A DNA stretch of 64,000 nt from Trichobilharzia regenti. Lineage: Eukaryota; Platyhelminthes; Trematoda; Strigeidida; Schistosomatidae. A program made the translations under genes and the position numbers. Positions 9,162-20,091 of the stretch are shown in pieces. The notes beneath the pieces are model-generated. The model was given only the letters and a program-made list of their open reading frames with translations. It made no database searches and was not told the DNA's origin. Within the stretch, counting starts at the first letter, position 1; the number at the start of each line of letters is the position of its first letter. The stretch spans positions 42,284,352-42,348,351 of the forward strand of contig OX235270.1 in assembly GCA_944472135.2 (NCBI GenBank), written 5' to 3'.

Positions 9162-11579
9162 ATGCGTATTTTCCACGAACTTAAAAAGAGCAAGGACCCT
9201 TCGACAGTGAAGGAACTCAACGGGTTTCTATGTTACTCTGTCAAACTTGCCGAAGTTAATGCAAAATTGGAATTTTTCGAGAGCTGTATTACTAATTGTG
9301 AATATCCAAAATGGTTCTGGAAACGCTGCGGAGACATCATATATATCCTAATTCAAAAACTCTTCAACGTCACACCAGAAACGTCATCGATTCTATAAGT
9401 TCACGTATTTTTGAATTGCAAAGAAACATATCACAGCGATCTACCGCTCTTTGTGAATTATCATCAGATGAGAGACAATCGTTCGATGAACACCTTACTC
9501 TGGTGCAGAACAGAAGAGCGGAATATGTTAAATCAGATCTAAACAAAAGCTTGAAGCCCGTGGAAGTCCAGAATAAATTCCCCAGCGATCCTAATAAATT
9601 TGTTTTCAATCACTCTTCAGTTCCGTTATCAAAGGTACAACTAGAAGCTTTATCTCTTGGACTAAAATTCTGTGATGTTAATCTTAACAGCAACAGACTT
9701 CATACGTATATTCAATTCGAGAACCTCATAAGCCAAACTCATGATATTACTCCAGTCTCCGACGCAGATTTTCTACACTTTAAGTCAACAATCTTCGATT
9801 GCTGTAATCAATATCTCAACTTAAAAACTCAAGCCCGACGTCTACTGACAAAAGAACATAGAAAACAACTCAAAGAATTAAGAGACAATAAAGATTTAAT
9901 AATAACACGTCCTGACAAAGGATCAGGAGTGGTCCTAATGGACAGAGATGTATATATTAACAAACTGACAACACTTATATCAGATGACAAGAAATTCGCC
10001 AATCCCGACAATGAGAAAAACAAGACAGAACTGATTGAAAGACGACTAACAGTGTTCTCAGAAGAATGAAGAACGACCGTCTGATATCTGAGGACCTGTT
10101 CGACAGCCTCAAACCGACAGGATCAACTATTCCCCGACTCTACGGCTTACCAAAGGTGCACAAACCTGGCTTGCCGCTTCGACCGATTCTAGACATGTCA
10201 GGGTCACCATACCATCCAATCGCAAAATGGTTGTCCGAAATGTTGGAGCCGGTAAGACAACACCTATGCAAATACTCTCTTCGTGATATTTTTGAGTTCA
10301 TTGAATGCATAAAAGATTTGAACGTAAATGATAAATGAATACTATCACTACATGTTGAATCTCTTTTTACCAACGTGCCACTAACAGAAACAATCTGCTT
10401 TCTGTACAATTATATGGAGAAATCTAATATAAGCGTCGGAGTACCAATATCATATCTGAAGGAATTGTTGCTGAGATGCACGCTGAATGTAAAAATTCAC
10501 TTTCAACGGCGACATCTACCGAAAGACAGATGGAATTGCAATGGGATCTCCTCTTGGCCCGCTTTTAGCAGACTGCTTTATGGCCAGTTTGGAGAGTGGA
10601 GTTTTAAAATCAACAATAAACAAATTAATACTATAGAAAAGGTACGTTGACGATACCTTTATAGTCTGCTACGATAACTCGGACTTCAACTGCATCTTAC
10701 AAGAATTCAATAATTCCCATCCTTCGATCAAATTCACAATGGAGTTAGAAAACGATTCAAAGATTCCATTTCTGGACGTGGAATTGACAAGAAGAGATGA
10801 TGGAACCCTGAAGAGGTCCATCCACAGCAAACCGACATGGAATGGCCAGCTAACGCACTTCTATAGTTGGATACCTCTGAGCCGAAAACGAGCCCTCATC
10901 AGCGCACTAACCCATCGCGTTAGAAAAATCCGCAGCAACGATTGCATGGAAGAGGAGCTCCTATTCCTCAAAAATATCCTGGCTCAAAGTGGCTACCCGA
11001 CACGTTTTGTCGATAAGAACATGAAACCTAAACCTAGAAGAGAAGAATGCGATTCAGCGCCAAAGAAAACGCTGTATCTAAATCTGAATTTCAAGGGAGA
11101 CTTGGCAGCTGATATCCTGAAGAGGAGAATATCCAGCTCTTTAAAGAAGACCTTCCCTGCAGCAACACTAAGAGATGACATTCTCTAGCCGCCCAATACT
11201 TCGAAACAACACGAAGGACAAACTTTCGCATATGACCAATTCAATGTGCACATACCAGTTCACTTGCTCGTGCGGAGCTAGGTACATAGGTCGTTGTATG
11301 CGCGTTCTCTCAAAACGTGTTAGAGAACACTACCCAGCGTGGCTGCAAAGAGGAGGCACAGGTTCAATCAGAAGTGCCATTATTGAACATCTGGTCAACA
11401 CCTCCCACAAAATCTCAACCGATTCTTTCAAAGTGATCTACAAAGTCAACAGAAACCTACCAAAAGCAATATGTTTCCGGCTTCTTTGTACTGCAGAAGC
11501 CCTCGCAATATGCATCGAGAAGCCGGAGCTGTGTGTTCAAAAGAAGTTAGTCCAACCTCTACAACTAGCATGGACCTAG
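9162..11579 (+). pseudogene. Nearly full-length GIY-YIG Penelope-like element (broken)
   Basis: The element encodes a single RT plus endonuclease polyprotein that would copy its RNA at nicked target DNA. In order: an N-terminal region (9162-9400), ITRPDKGSGVVLMDRD (about 9900-9950), STIPRLYGLPKVHKPG (10120-10165), SLFTNVP (motif A region, 10350-10375), [10 protein letters not shown] (10535-10570), YVDDTFIV (10643-10670), the thumb (10739-11188), and a GIY-YIG endonuclease (11175-11579, CSCGARYIGRC, EHYPAW). Frame changes occur near 10065, 10505, 10640 and 11175, and there is an in-frame TGA at 10336-10338. No intact frame remains. It resembles the schistosome PLE called Cercyon, from memory only. 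Confidence 0.85.
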
Positions 11580-11719
11580 CTTGGTATGTTCCCTTTGTTT
11601 CCGTCTTTTTTTCTCTTCCTCGTCTGTTTTCGTTCTCGCTTTTTCCTTTAGAGCATTTTTCATTCGCTGTGTGTCTGATTCTTAGTCCCTCAATCTTCGT
11701 TTAATCCACCTAATTTTTT

Positions 11720-12345
11720 TTCAGCTATAAAAACAGTTATTTTAAGTTTGTTACCATGCTTTTCCCTGTTCACATTTATAATTCGTTTGAAATAACTATT
11801 TTACAATTATATCTTGATCCTGTGCAGTTTTTGTGTTTCTAAGGCTTTTGTAATCTATATTCACACGTCCTAACTTTCATTTCAGGCTCAAATTATTTTT
11901 TCAGTCATAAAACTAGTTATTTTAATTTTGTTTCCATGCTCCTCCTGATCACACTTGTAATCCGTTTAGAATAACCATTTTACAATTATATTCTAATCCT
12001 GTGTAATTTTTGTTTCTATGCCTCTTGTAATCTATATTCATACCTCCTAACTAACATTTCAGGTTAAAAAATTTTGATTTCAATTTGTTTCCATGCTCAT
12101 TTTGTTCACACCTGTAGTTCGTTCTATCCCTGCGTTTCTAAGCCTCTTGTAATTCATATCAAGTCGAAAATAATTATCACCTTTGATTCGCCTTTAAAAC
12201 TATTTCTCCAGTTATCAAATATTAATTTTTTTTGCATACGTTGTAACGATTTCCTAATCCTATGAAATCTTGTCTCTAAGCCCCTTGTAATCTATATTCG
12301 TACCTTCAAACTATCATATCAAGTTGAAAATTATTATCACCTTCG
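11720..12345 (+). repeat. Diverged tandem repeats 3' of the PLE (right arm)
   Basis: About three copies of a 155-180 bp unit, each with GTTACCATGCT or GTTTCCATGCT (near 11749, 11930 and 12086) followed by a TGTAATCTATATTC segment. It lies immediately 3' of PLE coding. PLEs often carry repeated terminal sequences, so this is likely part of the element. I looked for a hammerhead core here and found none. Confidence 0.55.
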
Positions 12346-12784
12346 TTACTATGTGAAATTAAACAAATAATAATTGTATCCATGTAAAATAATCTATATA
12401 AATTCGATTGTACAGCTTTTGAGAATGAAATCGCCGAAAAGATATCTTTGCTGAACTTCGTGTTCTCTTCTTTCTATATTTGATGAAAACCTTTTTCTTA
12501 GGGGCGGTATGGATTTTAGGTTTAGAGAGTAATTGACTTCTACACCTGTTTAAATATTTGAAAGGATATCCGTTTTCAACAAGAGTATCCATCAATATTT
12601 CGTTTTCTTTGTCTATAACATCAGCCGTGCAAATACGCTGAATCCTCTTAAATAGACATTTCACCAAGCCTCTCTTATACTTTAATGGACAGAAGCTGTG
12701 AAAATTAAGGTATTGCCTTGTCCAAGTGAGCCTTCTGTAGATAGACCGTGGAAGAGCATATCCCGAAATGGTTAGAAAAGACAA
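12343..12784 (-). pseudogene. PLE second family, RT thumb/linker fragment (right arm)
   Basis: Mirror of 6724-7165. Its 141-codon frame translates to the same peptide as the left copy, so the arms have kept this region identical at the protein level although it is a non-functional fragment. That argues for recent duplication or gene conversion, not selection. Confidence 0.65.
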
Positions 12785-13096
12785 ATGAATCGTGGAAAAT
12801 CAATAGACGTAGGTGTCAGACTACCAACCTCGCCTATACCTATACATCTAATCCAGATGAACCATAGGATTGATGTTAGCTTAGCCTTTAAGGTCATCTA
12901 ATATAAAAACGGTCAAGGGCGCTTACTGAAATACGCTGAGGCTATAGCTATTCATAAGCATAAGCCCCTCTTGCGCATTCAAAAATAGTTTGTTGTTACT
13001 CTTAACCTATCTTGGTAATCCTCATTTGATTGGATTACCAAACTTTGTGTTAATCATTCTTAATTCTATTTTGTAACTTTGTTTAATTTAACTTTT

Positions 13097-13147
<51 letters not shown>

Positions 13148-13242
13148 CTTGACGAGGAAATGTGTGAGGTATCAGATTCTTCGAAATGTCTAGCGCAAAT
13201 ACATCACATACCTTTTTCAGATAATCTCCGTATTCTTACAAC
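12785..13242. other. Unrecognised right-arm segment with (AT)n tract
   Basis: Mirror of 6266-6723. It contains the (AT)n microsatellite at about 13098-13144. No gene is recognised. Confidence 0.5.
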
Positions 13243-13430
13243 GCGTCGGTGGCACAGTGGTTAGGACTCTCGCCGACCATGCACATGGTCCGGGGTTCGA
13301 TGCCCCACCGACGCACACCTGATATCTATGGTCGGCCGGCGAAATTTGGGCTACCGATATCACATGCTAAAAATTCCATACTTCTACCAAAAAAATACGC
13401 TGTGGAATCAAGCCGTAATCAAAACAAAAC
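13243..13430 (+). repeat. tRNA-like SINE (family II), right-arm copy
   Basis: The tRNA-like head is at 13243-13315, followed by the conserved body and an AAAACAAAACAAAA tail. It mirrors 6080-6265. See the copy at 1361 for the structural description; this copy has TGGCACAGTGG in the A-box region and GGTTCGATGCC in the B box. Confidence 0.7.
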
Positions 13431-13869
13431 AAAAATTTATATCAGCAACTAATTGTTTTAATTTTTTTAAACAATGCGAATTATTAAATTCTATACGTAT
13501 TTTTCAAGACAATGCTTTTGTTACATATATTTCACTCCATCTCTACAGATGTATTTATCATGTTTGCTTATTTGTTTTTTCTTCCCCTATTCCCGCCACC
13601 AAATTTTAGAATTGTTTCCAGATATCTGTATCATGGATTTGGCAGAGTATAAAAAGGTCGGTGTGTTTACCAGAATCACAATTTAAGATAATAAAACAAA
13701 GTGTATGCCAAACTTCAGATGACAATACATGTCACTCTTAAAAAACAAACAAATCACCTTTGGTCTTGTATAATTACTATTATTATATATATATATATAT
13801 ACTGTTTTGTATACAGAACACTGTTCAACCTTGAGATTACTTAAATATACATATTTTTTATATTATTAT
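13431..13869. other. Unrecognised right-arm spacer
   Basis: Mirror of 5641-6079. Nothing recognised except a short TATATA run near 13784-13801. Confidence 0.5.
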
Positions 13870-14917
13870 TATTATTGTTCCCTTGGATTCCTAGTGGAAC
13901 ATAGGGCTTCAACTGAACGTCTCCACTTGCTTCTGTCTTCTGCTGTGCTTTTCACCTGCATCCATGTTAGTCCATACTGTTTCAACTCCTCTTCACACGA
14001 TCTCCTCCATATCACCCTTGCACTGACGTCCCACACGCCGCTTCCCTCTCGGTTCCACTCGAGGGCTTGACGCGCGATGTCACCCAGCGGTCTCCTCAGA
14101 GAGTGTCCGATCCATCTCCACTTTCTCCTGCATATTTCTTGGTTGGCGATTGGTTCTTGTTTTGTTTTTTCCCATAGTTTCTTGTTGGTGATTCTTTCCG
14201 GTCCGGCCATCTGATCTTCAGTATGGAACCAGCGAAGACAGTTGTTGGTTGATGAAGGTCTGCAACAGGCTGTTGGAAATATTCTTTGTCACCCGCTCTC
14301 CAAGTTTCTGATCCGTATAGAAGAGCTGACTGACTTGACGTTTGTATTGAAAATCCGACCGAATTTTGTTGTTGATGCTGAGTGATGAAGATGTCCAGAT
14401 TGATTTCAGGTTGATGAATGTGTTTCTCGCCTTCCCGATTCGATTCTCGATTTGACATCCTCGTCCATTTCTCCTGTAGTTGAGACAATGCCCCCTAGAT
14501 AAGTAGGTCAATGAAGTGAACTCTTTCAAATCCCTCCCGTTGATGGTGATTGGCGCTGGATGTCGCTGCTGTTGTTGTTGGTTGGTTATTTTCTTAACCT
14601 CCGTCTTGTCTATATTCACTTGGAGTCCTGTCTTCGCCGGTTGCTTCTTCGACCAGTTTGTCGGTTTTCGCTTGTAAGTCTTCGATTTTGTGTGACATCA
14701 AACATAAATCATCCACGCGCGAAATCCAGGTCTTCTAGGTTATTCACGTCCGTCCAGGATATCCATGTCTTCTCGTTTCCCACTGTGTGATGCATAATCC
14801 AGTCGACCACAATTAGGAATATCATCGTGGGTGATAATAAGCACTCTTGTCTGAATCCTGTGTTTACTCCAAACGCCTCGCTGAGTTTTCCGTTGTGGAT
14901 CACTTGACATGTGCCGT
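13870..14917 (-). pseudogene. RTE-clade LINE (second family), right-arm mirror copy
   Basis: Mirror of 4592-5640. A one-base difference near 14045-14060 (ACCCGAAAGGG on the left, ACCGAGAGGG here) shifts the frame, so the C-terminal piece here reads open as one 112-codon frame (13872-14210), while the left arm splits it. The same broken FADD region is present. Confidence 0.75.
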
Positions 14918-15249
14918 TTTTTTATATACGGAGATGTTAAGTGAAGGTTATGTAATACGTCTAGTGTTTTACTGACTACCATGGACTGTGAAGAGGCGCT
15001 ATGTGTGTATTGTAATTAGTTAGTGAATATGAAAAGTCACACCGTAAGGTTATAGATCTTCACGTACACGCATCATGAGCTACATGTCCCCCTACCTACT
15101 CACCCACCTACCGACTATATTGCCAAATCAAGTCCAAACAACGACTCAGTTCCTTCGAAATCCTAACCAAGCCTTTTGCAATAACTGAAACGGAAGGTCT
15201 GTGTGACCCCGAAATGGTGAGACAAACGCATATTTATGCCGTAAATTAT

Positions 15250-15522
15250 AACAACCTCATCAAGGTCCTTTTGATCAGTTTTCCATGGCTACTGGGTTCC
15301 CACTGGAACATAGCGCTTCAAGCCAGACCTTCGAAGTCTCGGTGGTAGCAGTGGTGTTTATTTTTGCGGAGTGGGGTTACTAGCCTCATTCGTGCCCAAC
15401 CTTCCCTCTTTAACGGGCTTATTACAAGCTAAGTAAGGTTTGGGAGTGCATCCAGTGGCCGGGGATCGAAACCCGGACAATGTGTGGCGTGATTGGCGAA
15501 CATTCCACCTCTGCGCCACTGA
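15250..15522 (-). repeat. tRNA-like SINE (family III), right-arm copy
   Basis: The head runs from 15522 down to 15451 on the minus strand with TCAGTGG/CCACTGG acceptor pairing. Compared with the left copy it has several changes inside the head (for example TTCGCCAATCACG against TTTGCCATTCACG), more than the surrounding arm shows. Confidence 0.6.
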
Positions 15523-16089
15523 CACACACACACACTATGTTCATATCGTTACTTTTATTCCCATCCTTTTCATGCCTGTTTTCACTGTGACTTACTGACT
15601 CAAGATGTGTGTCAACCTGAAACATTTTTCAGGCGTTCCAATCTGTCGTTCATATTTAGATGCGAACGGTTTCCTGGATGGCTAACTTTTATCCCACAGT
15701 TATATAAAACAAAGAAGACATGTACACTTTTTTCGTAATAAACCCAGAGGGTAATGTTTCCATCACAAATCGATCTTTAAAAGCCAGAAACGATAAATAC
15801 AAACTTAATGCGCTGGTTGGTCGGGATTGTAATATTAAGTGGCTGTCTAAAATTCAGTGTAGATGGTGTGGATGTTAGTGGCGTTCCACACTGTTTTTCA
15901 AAAAAACTAATTACAGAACAAAGAATATTCTTTTTGATAACCTGCTCTTCACCAGGTTCTACAGTTATATATGCTTCCATAATAATTAAAGAATTAGGGT
16001 TGTTAAGAACATTAGTGTTGTTTAAATAACATCGAGTCAATCAATAATACGAATAGATTACAGTTCAATAGCATTTGTGTAAGCGTGAT

Positions 16090-16416
16090 AATAGGCATCA
16101 GTATCTGTCTTTGTCCGTTTCCGACATAGAACTTTGCACATATGTGCGGCAGTTCAAGTCGCCACACCCCCTCCTTGTAGCACACAAAGCAAGAGAAGAA
16201 AGTACAAGAAAAGCATAATAGAGACAGTAAACAGAGGTGTGAGACAAAGGAAGAGTAATAACGAAGAACAAAACAGTTTCATTTGAAATCATAAGTCACA
16301 AGGAGTGGATGCATCTGCGCCAGCCCTTGAGAACGATCACTTAGAGCCATATCACCAATTGTTTCCAACCATTGGTGTTTACCGTCACGAGGACCCCAAC
16401 CAGTCAGGAAGTCTAC
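16090..16416 (-). pseudogene. RTE LINE 3' end (right-arm copy)
   Basis: Mirror of 3091-3417. It contains only the last few RT codons (RLPDWLG region) and the 3' untranslated sequence of the RTE at 2219-3400. Because the rest of this RTE is absent on the right, the palindrome break cut through the element. Confidence 0.7.
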
Positions 16417-16744
16417 TACTTTACCACCGATTCTGGATGGGATGAATTAAAGTCTAAGTATTTTGCATTAGAGTGTGTCGGCTTCCTTTCTATAAATGCT
16501 AGCTAGTATCTAACCACCCACCATCTCTTTTTCGTTTTATTCTAGTCTAGCATAACCAACTCACCTTGTTCGTTTTCTAACTTTATATGTGTAAAAACCT
16601 GAGGGATATGTTCAGATTTCAACACAGTGATGGAATGTGCCATCTACCATAACCTAGGAGCAGCAGGTTCTAAGAGCCTTACGTTCCCAACTATTCATAA
16701 GTATATCTGCACCTATTGGGGATCCCATTTCCTTGTTTATAAAG
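16417..16744. other. Unrecognised sequence right of the palindrome
   Basis: I see no coding, RNA or repeat signal in this AT-rich stretch. Confidence 0.5.
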
Positions 16745-17170
16745 TTTATTTTTTATTTAAACGCAGAAAAAACTCGGTACAAATATGGAACCAAGAAAGA
16801 TGCGTCACACAGTTTTATTTCATTTTTTGTGTGAAGGCTGAGACACTGCCCGGGCGCCCAGACCGAAGCAGGTGGTTTTATTAAGGGACCACCCCCCGGA
16901 GCCTTTGACTTGGAGTCTAATCCGCAAGGCAGCGGAGCAGTGTCAGGAGCTGCATTCCCATGGTTGCCGGTGACCCCATATGGGTTCATACGCCATTTGA
17001 TCCGACTGGATTCTGGAGTCCATATACCCCATGATAACTGCTTTTAGTTTAACCGCTATCCAAACAACCTTCCTGACATGGTAGGACCCGCAGAGACATG
17101 AGCTCCAGCCAGTTTAGCTTGTTGGGACATTGCGGTATTCAAGCCCGACCACCACGACAAGGTGGTAGCA
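16745..17170 (-). repeat. Non-LTR retroelement non-coding segment with 3' hairpin
   Basis: On the minus strand this GC-richer block ends in CTTGGTTCCATATTTGTACC and GAG, a short stem-loop, followed by TTTTTTCTGCGTTTAAATAAA and an A-rich tail. The same hairpin and tail end the RTE fragment at 44690-45153, so this is probably the 3' end of a related LINE or of a non-autonomous derivative. The upstream part contains the self-complementary CCACCTTGTCGTGGTGG. I found no coding motif. Confidence 0.5.
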
Positions 17171-17199
17171 GTTGTCGGCCAGATTAGTTTATTTTGGAA

Positions 17200-17440
17200 T
17201 TTGAATAAAGTCGAGGTTAGACAACATAACTGGACACCTAATGTGATTTCATCAACCGACAGCAGAGCTTAGTCCTTCTTCTGAGTTCAGGATCAATGTT
17301 CATTTCAATACTAATTGCCTCCAGAGTCGTACTCAATGCGGGAATATCAGTATGTAGACTGGTTATGTCAAAACTAATCACTTGTTTTCGTCTTTTTCTA
17401 ATTGAATTTCCTCTAGTCCACCTTATTATGTAACTGTATC
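17200..17440 (-). pseudogene. PLE third family, RT motif A fragment
   Basis: Minus-strand translation gives VISFDITSLHTDIPALSTT, which fits the PLE/telomerase-like motif A (compare SLHVESLFTNVPLTET in the 9162-11579 element). It continues to LRRRTKLCCRLMKSH and then a stop. Only this segment survives. It differs too much to belong to the palindrome PLE families. Confidence 0.55.
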
Positions 17441-17539
17441 AAGCTTATTCAACTTCCTTGATATGTTAATGCATGTTTTTTAGACAACACATTTTCACCC
17501 CTCTCCACCACCCCCTTCTCACCTAGTTATATACATATA

Positions 17540-17850
17540 TATGACCAGTAGGGTAGAGCAGGTTGAAGATGAGGCAGTAACTCATCGAAGAAGACATCGC
17601 GGAATCGTCGCCCTATGTCATGAATCGGCAGAAGTTAGAATTCATGGGCTGGCCATTAAATCGGGTCCCAGTGGCTCAATGGTCTATGAGCTAGCTCATC
17701 TTGTAACCAGAAGGTCCTAGGTTCGAACCCCGGTGGCGGTGGGTGCGTACTGCTGGAGAGTCCCAAACTAGGACGGAACAGCTCTCCAGTTTTCTGACTG
17801 ATATCAAGCCCGTGATGAAATCCTTCATCCAATCAAATAAAATCCCCACA
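17540..17850 (+). repeat. Sm-alpha-like SINE with hammerhead relic, copy 2
   Basis: The best preserved copy. Box A is TGGCTCAATGGTCT (17672-17685) and box B is GGTTCGAACCC (17720-17730). At 17753-17779 it reads CTGGAGA, stem II GTCC/GGAC around CAAACTA, then GGAAC. An active hammerhead would have CTGATGA and GAAA at these places, so three core bases differ. CTGGAGAG (17753-17760) is also fully complementary to CTCTCCAG (17782-17789), so a simple hairpin may form instead. Sequence ends in CCAATCAAAT-type tail. Confidence 0.65.
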
Positions 17851-18304
17851 AAACCAATACTTGCACAGCTAAGTGATGAATGAATTCACCGCCGAAACGA
17901 TACTCTTCGCTGAACCACGTGTTTTGTTTTCACTAACGTCTAGATGGGGAGGGGGCGTGGGATTATTCATGTTCACAGTTTGTTATCCTGCAAAATACTA
18001 CACGCGCACTACACACATGATCTCTCGCCTACTACGGTCTACATTGGAAGCAACAAAAAAACAAACAAAAAACAAATGACTCATGAATATTGTGAGAATC
18101 CCTAAACGCTAACATTGTATTCAAAAAATTTTTTCTTACACTAGACAAAATGCCCAAATGCGTGTATGTGTAAGATAAAATGCAAAATCAGAAGGGTGTA
18201 CATAATAACTTTGAATAACAAAAATGGTGACAGCAGAAAGAGAGAGAGAGAGAAAGAAAGACGGGGGTGGAAAAATAAACAAAACGGTTATGAAAAAAAT
18301 ATCT
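17851..18304. other. Intergenic or 3' UTR of the exon at 18305
   Basis: No element is recognised. On the minus strand this would be the 3' untranslated region of the putative gene. It includes a purine-rich GAGAGAGAGA run (18238-18258). I see no perfect AATAAA near the stop on the minus strand. Confidence 0.35.
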
Positions 18305-18911
18305 TTAAAAACGCCTATGTCTAGTCATCAATGTCAATCGCAGCAGATCATGTTCCTCCTTCATTTGTACTAACAGTTTATTCATTTGATCAAGTTTACA
18401 TTCAAGTTGAGCAAATTTGTACAGTAATTCATTATGAGACCAATTTAATTCAGACATCATAGATGATAAGCGACTATCAAGATGTTTACTTAATGCTTCA
18501 ATTGGTATATGTGGTGAATCCGCAGTTTTATGTCCAGTTTCTCCTAGTTTCTCTGGATCAACGGTACTAGAATGACGACTAGATGTATCACTGCTTATCA
18601 GTAAACTTTGATCTACCAATGATCGACTTGAATTATCAATATTGGTGAGTGAGTCTGATTCTGGTTGATCGAATTCATGCAGTATTTCTGCCCATCTTAT
18701 TTGTGATTTAGACTGTTCTGTTTTTCCCGTTGTTTCTGTCATTGTTGTTGTTGCCATTGTATTACTTAATTCGCTTAATGCTTGACGAATTTGACTATTA
18801 TTCCATGTTAGATGAGTACCATTCATTGATTCACTGTTAGAATTCTCATCGGTTATTTGAGAAGAAGTTGATAAATTGGATAATACCGCCTCCTTTGATG
18901 TAAATGAATCC
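18305..18911 (-). CDS. Putative terminal exon of a host gene, coiled-coil C-terminus
   Basis: This is the only coding stretch with no transposon motifs. The minus-strand frame ends with TAA at 18305-18307 and stays open to a good splice acceptor: a pyrimidine-rich tract ending TTCCTTTAG, with the AG at 18912-18913, so the exon starts at 18911 in a split codon. The product is about 200 residues: a Ser/Thr-rich acidic region, then a helical heptad-like end (about the last 60 residues, with KLDQMNKLLVQMKEEHDLL) and a basic TRHRRF terminus. The methionine-started version of the frame would begin inside the intron. I do not recognise the protein. Upstream exons are not visible in the window, and an RTE lies at 19085. 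Confidence 0.45.
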
Positions 18912-19084
18912 CTAAAGGAAGTAATAAAGGATAGAAAATAAAAAAACAATACTCAAATTACTGATAATGAATACGTTAAATCAATAGTTCTACCAAATTC
19001 TGATTAAGTGCAAACGGTATAAGTGTGCAAAAGTATCTTCGATTCTTGTTGATAAAAAAACAAACATCTTAAAATACTAACAAA

Positions 19085-19845
19085 TTGGCTGAAGGGGTAG
19101 GCCGGCAACAAAAACAGAACTCGAAGTGAACATAGAGAGGATGGAGGTGATGAAGACAACCAATGGACCGCACCAATCACTACCAACGGGAGAGCCTTAA
19201 CAGAAGTTACCTCCTTTACTTATCTAGGCAGCCAGCATTGTTTCAACTACAGGCGGAACGGATAAAGATGTCAAAGCCAGCTAGCCAGTCAGTCAGATTC
19301 GGAAAGGCAAGATACGCGTACATCAACCTGAAACCAGTTTGGGAATCTTCTGCTCCACTCAGCATAAGGAACAAGATTCGCATCTTCAACACCAATGTCG
19401 AGTCGGTCCGTCTATACGGGTCAGAAACTTGGCCAGTGTGTCACGTAAAGGATTTCCAACAGGTTGCAGACTTTCATCAACAGCTGTCTTCACTTCATAG
19501 TGAGGATTAAATGGTCAGCAAGAATTAGTAAAAAGACACTGTAGGAACAAACCAACGAAGAACCGATCGCTCAACAAATATGTAGGAGAAAAATGGAGAC
19601 GGATCGAGCATACATTAAGGGTATCGTCGAATGAAATCGCGCGCCAGGCCATTGGTCAGGTGGAATCCAAGTGAGAAGCAACGAGTGGGACGTCAGTGCA
19701 AGGGTGACATGGAGCAGGTCGTGTGAGGAAGAGATGAGAGATCATGGAGAGTCATGGACCCAGCTGAAGAGGATGGTAGAAAATAGAACAAAGTGGAGAT
19801 GTGTTGTTGAGGTCCTATGTTTCACCCGGAACCCAAAGGAATAAT
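19085..19845 (+). pseudogene. RTE-clade LINE (second family), older copy
   Basis: It contains the same thumb and C-terminal blocks as 4592-5640 (NRAL/TEVTSFTYLG, ARYAYINLKPVWESS, LYGSETWPV, RRKWRRIEH-like) but is much more diverged and has frameshifts. It ends in GGAATAATAATAAAA (19840-19853), the AAT-type tail. It is 5'-truncated. Lying upstream of the host exon on the opposite strand, it may sit in that gene's intron. Confidence 0.65.
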
Positions 19846-20091
19846 AATAAAATACTCTGATATTATATACCAGAAAATAAACATTTACGGACAAAAATTA
19901 AATGGACGCTTGATGCTATTCATTAAATGATGACAGAACAGATTATTTAGGTTCCTTGGACTATCTTTATGGATAAACAGATAGATTCATGGTATCTTCT
20001 TCAGCGTTAATAAAACAGCTGAGTTTTCAACGAAATCTATCAGTTTAAGTTGTTGTACTTCATTAAAGAATAAGTACAAGGAGAACAATGA

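Larger units (their letters stand above)
10501..16416 (-). repeat. Right arm of giant palindrome
   Basis: This is the reverse complement of 3091-9007. The outer end falls at CAGGAAGTCTAC (16405-16416), where the left arm has GTAGACTTCCTG (3091-3102). Beyond this the flanks are unrelated: RTE coding continues on the left, unrecognised DNA on the right. The single-copy spacer 9008-10500 separates the arms. Confidence 0.95.

Noticed and set aside
3091..16416. Reading the whole palindrome as a PLE inverted dimer
   Set aside because: The arms extend several kilobases beyond PLE sequence into RTE and SINE DNA, so the PLE is only the centre of a larger duplication.
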